NCBI GenBank assembly: GCA_940671915.1
Contig: CALNVZ010002974.1
Span: 19,199,214-19,263,213, forward strand
DNA from: Paracentrotus lividus
Lineage: Eukaryota; Echinodermata; Echinoidea; Camarodonta; Echinidae
DNA length: 64,000 bases
Reading direction: 5' to 3'
Position numbers and translations under genes: made by a program. Below, one piece after another: positions 61,955 to 64,000 of this stretch (position 1 is the first letter of the stretch; the number at the start of each line of letters is the position of its first letter). Below the pieces are notes generated by a model. That model was not told the origin of the DNA. It ran no database searches and saw only the letters and a program-made list of their open reading frames with translations.

Positions 61955-64000
61955 TTTAGTATAACAGAGAAGAGAAAATGTAATGATTTATACAGGGAAT
62001 GAGAGATTGCAACAGAAAGAGATATAAAATGAAGCACATTCTAAATAAAGAGAAAAAATTACAAACCAAAGAAAGAGAAAGTGAATCAATAGGTTAGAAT
62101 AGCAAGTCCGACTCCATATCCAAGACGTTGACTACCAAACAATCGCAGACAGACAGAGGAATGACCTCAAGACAATGAGAGATATGCACATTACTGAATG
62201 CAAGTGGAAAGAAGGACTTGAATTGGGCCCAAATTGAGGTGCATTAGTAAAATTGGAGAAAGTGCAATGCTAGGTTTGCGCCCTAGCCTGGAAGTGCAGT
62301 CAGAATCGAGTCCATTTTACGGCTGAAATTAATCCAATTCCCTTCGGAATAATCGAGGCGAACCAATCTTTCAGACTAAAAAATTGAGCCTCCAGCAAAA
62401 TAGGTATGGGTATAGGGATACGCCTGAGATACAACCATTACAAGCTTCTCAATGAAATAGTTCACAATGAATCAAGGTACGCGGATTTCATCAACTTTTT
62501 GACTGAATCCGTCAAGTAAAATACTCTTGCAGAATTATGCGTAGATGACTAACTTGAGAAAAGAGTAAATTGGAGAATATATCCTCAACAAAAGGACTCG
62601 CTGTTACAGAAGCCCTCATTTGGATAATTGAACAAAGGCATCTGCCATCATAATAAATTTAAGAGAAACCACAAACTTGTGTACATGTCTGACGAAAAAC
62701 TGTGGGCACCTTAATTTGATTTGAAGTTGAATGACAGTAGTCATTTGCTAGCAGATTAATTGTGTGCATTCATATTGGGGACACGAACAATGGGGATGCA
62801 GGATTCGAGAAACGAGCCAGGAAATTAGCGAAAGGCATTTTCGCCGGGATAACAAAGCCTGCGATACAAAATAGAAATACAGTCAATAATGCAATATAGA
62901 TATTTGAATAATTGTGAATGCACATGTTATCTAATTTGGGCTGAAATAGAAACCATTGCCCCTGGCATGTTTGGTTGTTCACATTATTCAATATCTTTAG
63001 GAAAGTATCAATGATATAAGAGCATCAAGGTTAAAGTGAAAAACATGTTTCAGGCACAGAAAACCAGGAATATCTCTTTTATAGCCTTGGTATACAAAAT
63101 GATTTTCTTTTTTCAATTGATGATTAGCTACATTAAGATGATTCATATGCACATAAACTAATACACCAAATCAGGGTCGATATTTAGTTGTTCCATATCT
63201 TCTTTAGATCATCTCCACATAGCTTTAATAATGACTGACAAGTGAACAATTATTTCCCTTGTTGTTAGCCACAGTATCTGTATTTGACATTATACAGCTG
63301 TATGTGTACATGTACGAAGCAATAATTATTACCCCCATGGGAGAATCTTGTCCATCAGAGAAACAATAGTGGAGGTGATTACGCTTTACAAGAGGGCAAC
63401 ACTGTCAGGAGAATTAGAGACAGGTAGAAGATCTTTGTGAAGTTATCATGGGAAAATTAATGTCACACACAAAAAGTTTTACAACTTAAGAAATATAACA
63501 TATAAAAGCAAACATATTACAAGTCTTGTTAAGAGACCCATTCGGTTTAGGGATAAAGTATATTTCAATTTCATAATCAGTTAAAGAGAAAGGAAAGAGG
63601 GCAGTGGGAGATATGAATAGAAATACAAAGAGATAGACAAAGGGACAGAGATATCAACAATTAGGTTTCGCTGTTCTTCGCTCAATTCATTAGCTCTACA
63701 CGATGAACACATGTATTATAGTAATACAGTGCCACAACATAAACAAAACTTCTCCATACACATTTTATATCACATCATTGATAAATGTATACTTTTTTAT
63801 GGCTGCCACAAAATAATTCATGCCATTAAAAGCCCTTTGTTTGTCACAAACCGCAGAGTCAGGAGCCAGCCCCGGAGTCAGACATTATCGTTGAGCAACC
63901 CTGACCAAACATGGTCAAGATCATGTCATCTAGATACATAGGTGACATTTTATTAGCACATGGGTCTGGAAACCCAAGATTTATGTGTTTGTTTCAAGCA
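61955..64000. other. Upstream intron, 2 kb, no gene seen
   Basis: Unique, moderately AT-rich sequence. I saw no exon, in particular not the expected upstream NCKAP5-like exon ending in Leu-Trp. The frame 63711-63941 has no match I know. Confidence 0.5.

Overview
The window is animal nuclear DNA. It is AT-rich, has almost no long reading frame, and is packed with microsatellites, homopolymer runs and small inverted-repeat transposons. The only protein evidence is a set of short exons with clean GT/AG splice sites, all on the minus strand and separated by introns of 0.8 to 17 kb. The repeat style would fit an echinoderm such as a sea urchin, but this is an inference; nothing here fixes the species.

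Five consecutive minus-strand exons (36021 down to 3181) encode about 175 residues of heptad-rich coiled coil. Read in order they match, from my memory of the vertebrate proteins, the N-terminal coiled coil of NCKAP5 and NCKAP5L (Cep169), which are microtubule and centrosome-associated proteins. The diagnostic parts are EKLSVARLQREL, LERLRQLETENSALVLENEN, and CLDE followed in the next exon by VANQVVQALL. The reading phase is kept across every junction. The start codon exon lies upstream (above 36021, probably beyond 64000) and the rest of the protein lies downstream of position 1, so the window is a slice through the 5' half of one very large gene.

The rest is intron. Positions 1-3180 and 3220-19930 flank the last exon. 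Between 9875 and 15552 sits a 5.7-kb element with perfect 41-bp terminal inverted repeats, TAA flanks, and mirror-image GC-rich subterminal zones; it has no visible transposase. Positions 20066-36000 hold the middle exons and many small inverted-repeat elements, some nested. Positions 36022-64000 are one long upstream intron with two ~1.1-kb foldback elements and a joined acceptor/donor motif near 57.6 kb that looks like a recursive splice site. At least six repeat families occur twice or more in the window, in several cases in opposite orientation. One 19-base assembly gap lies at 54453-54471.
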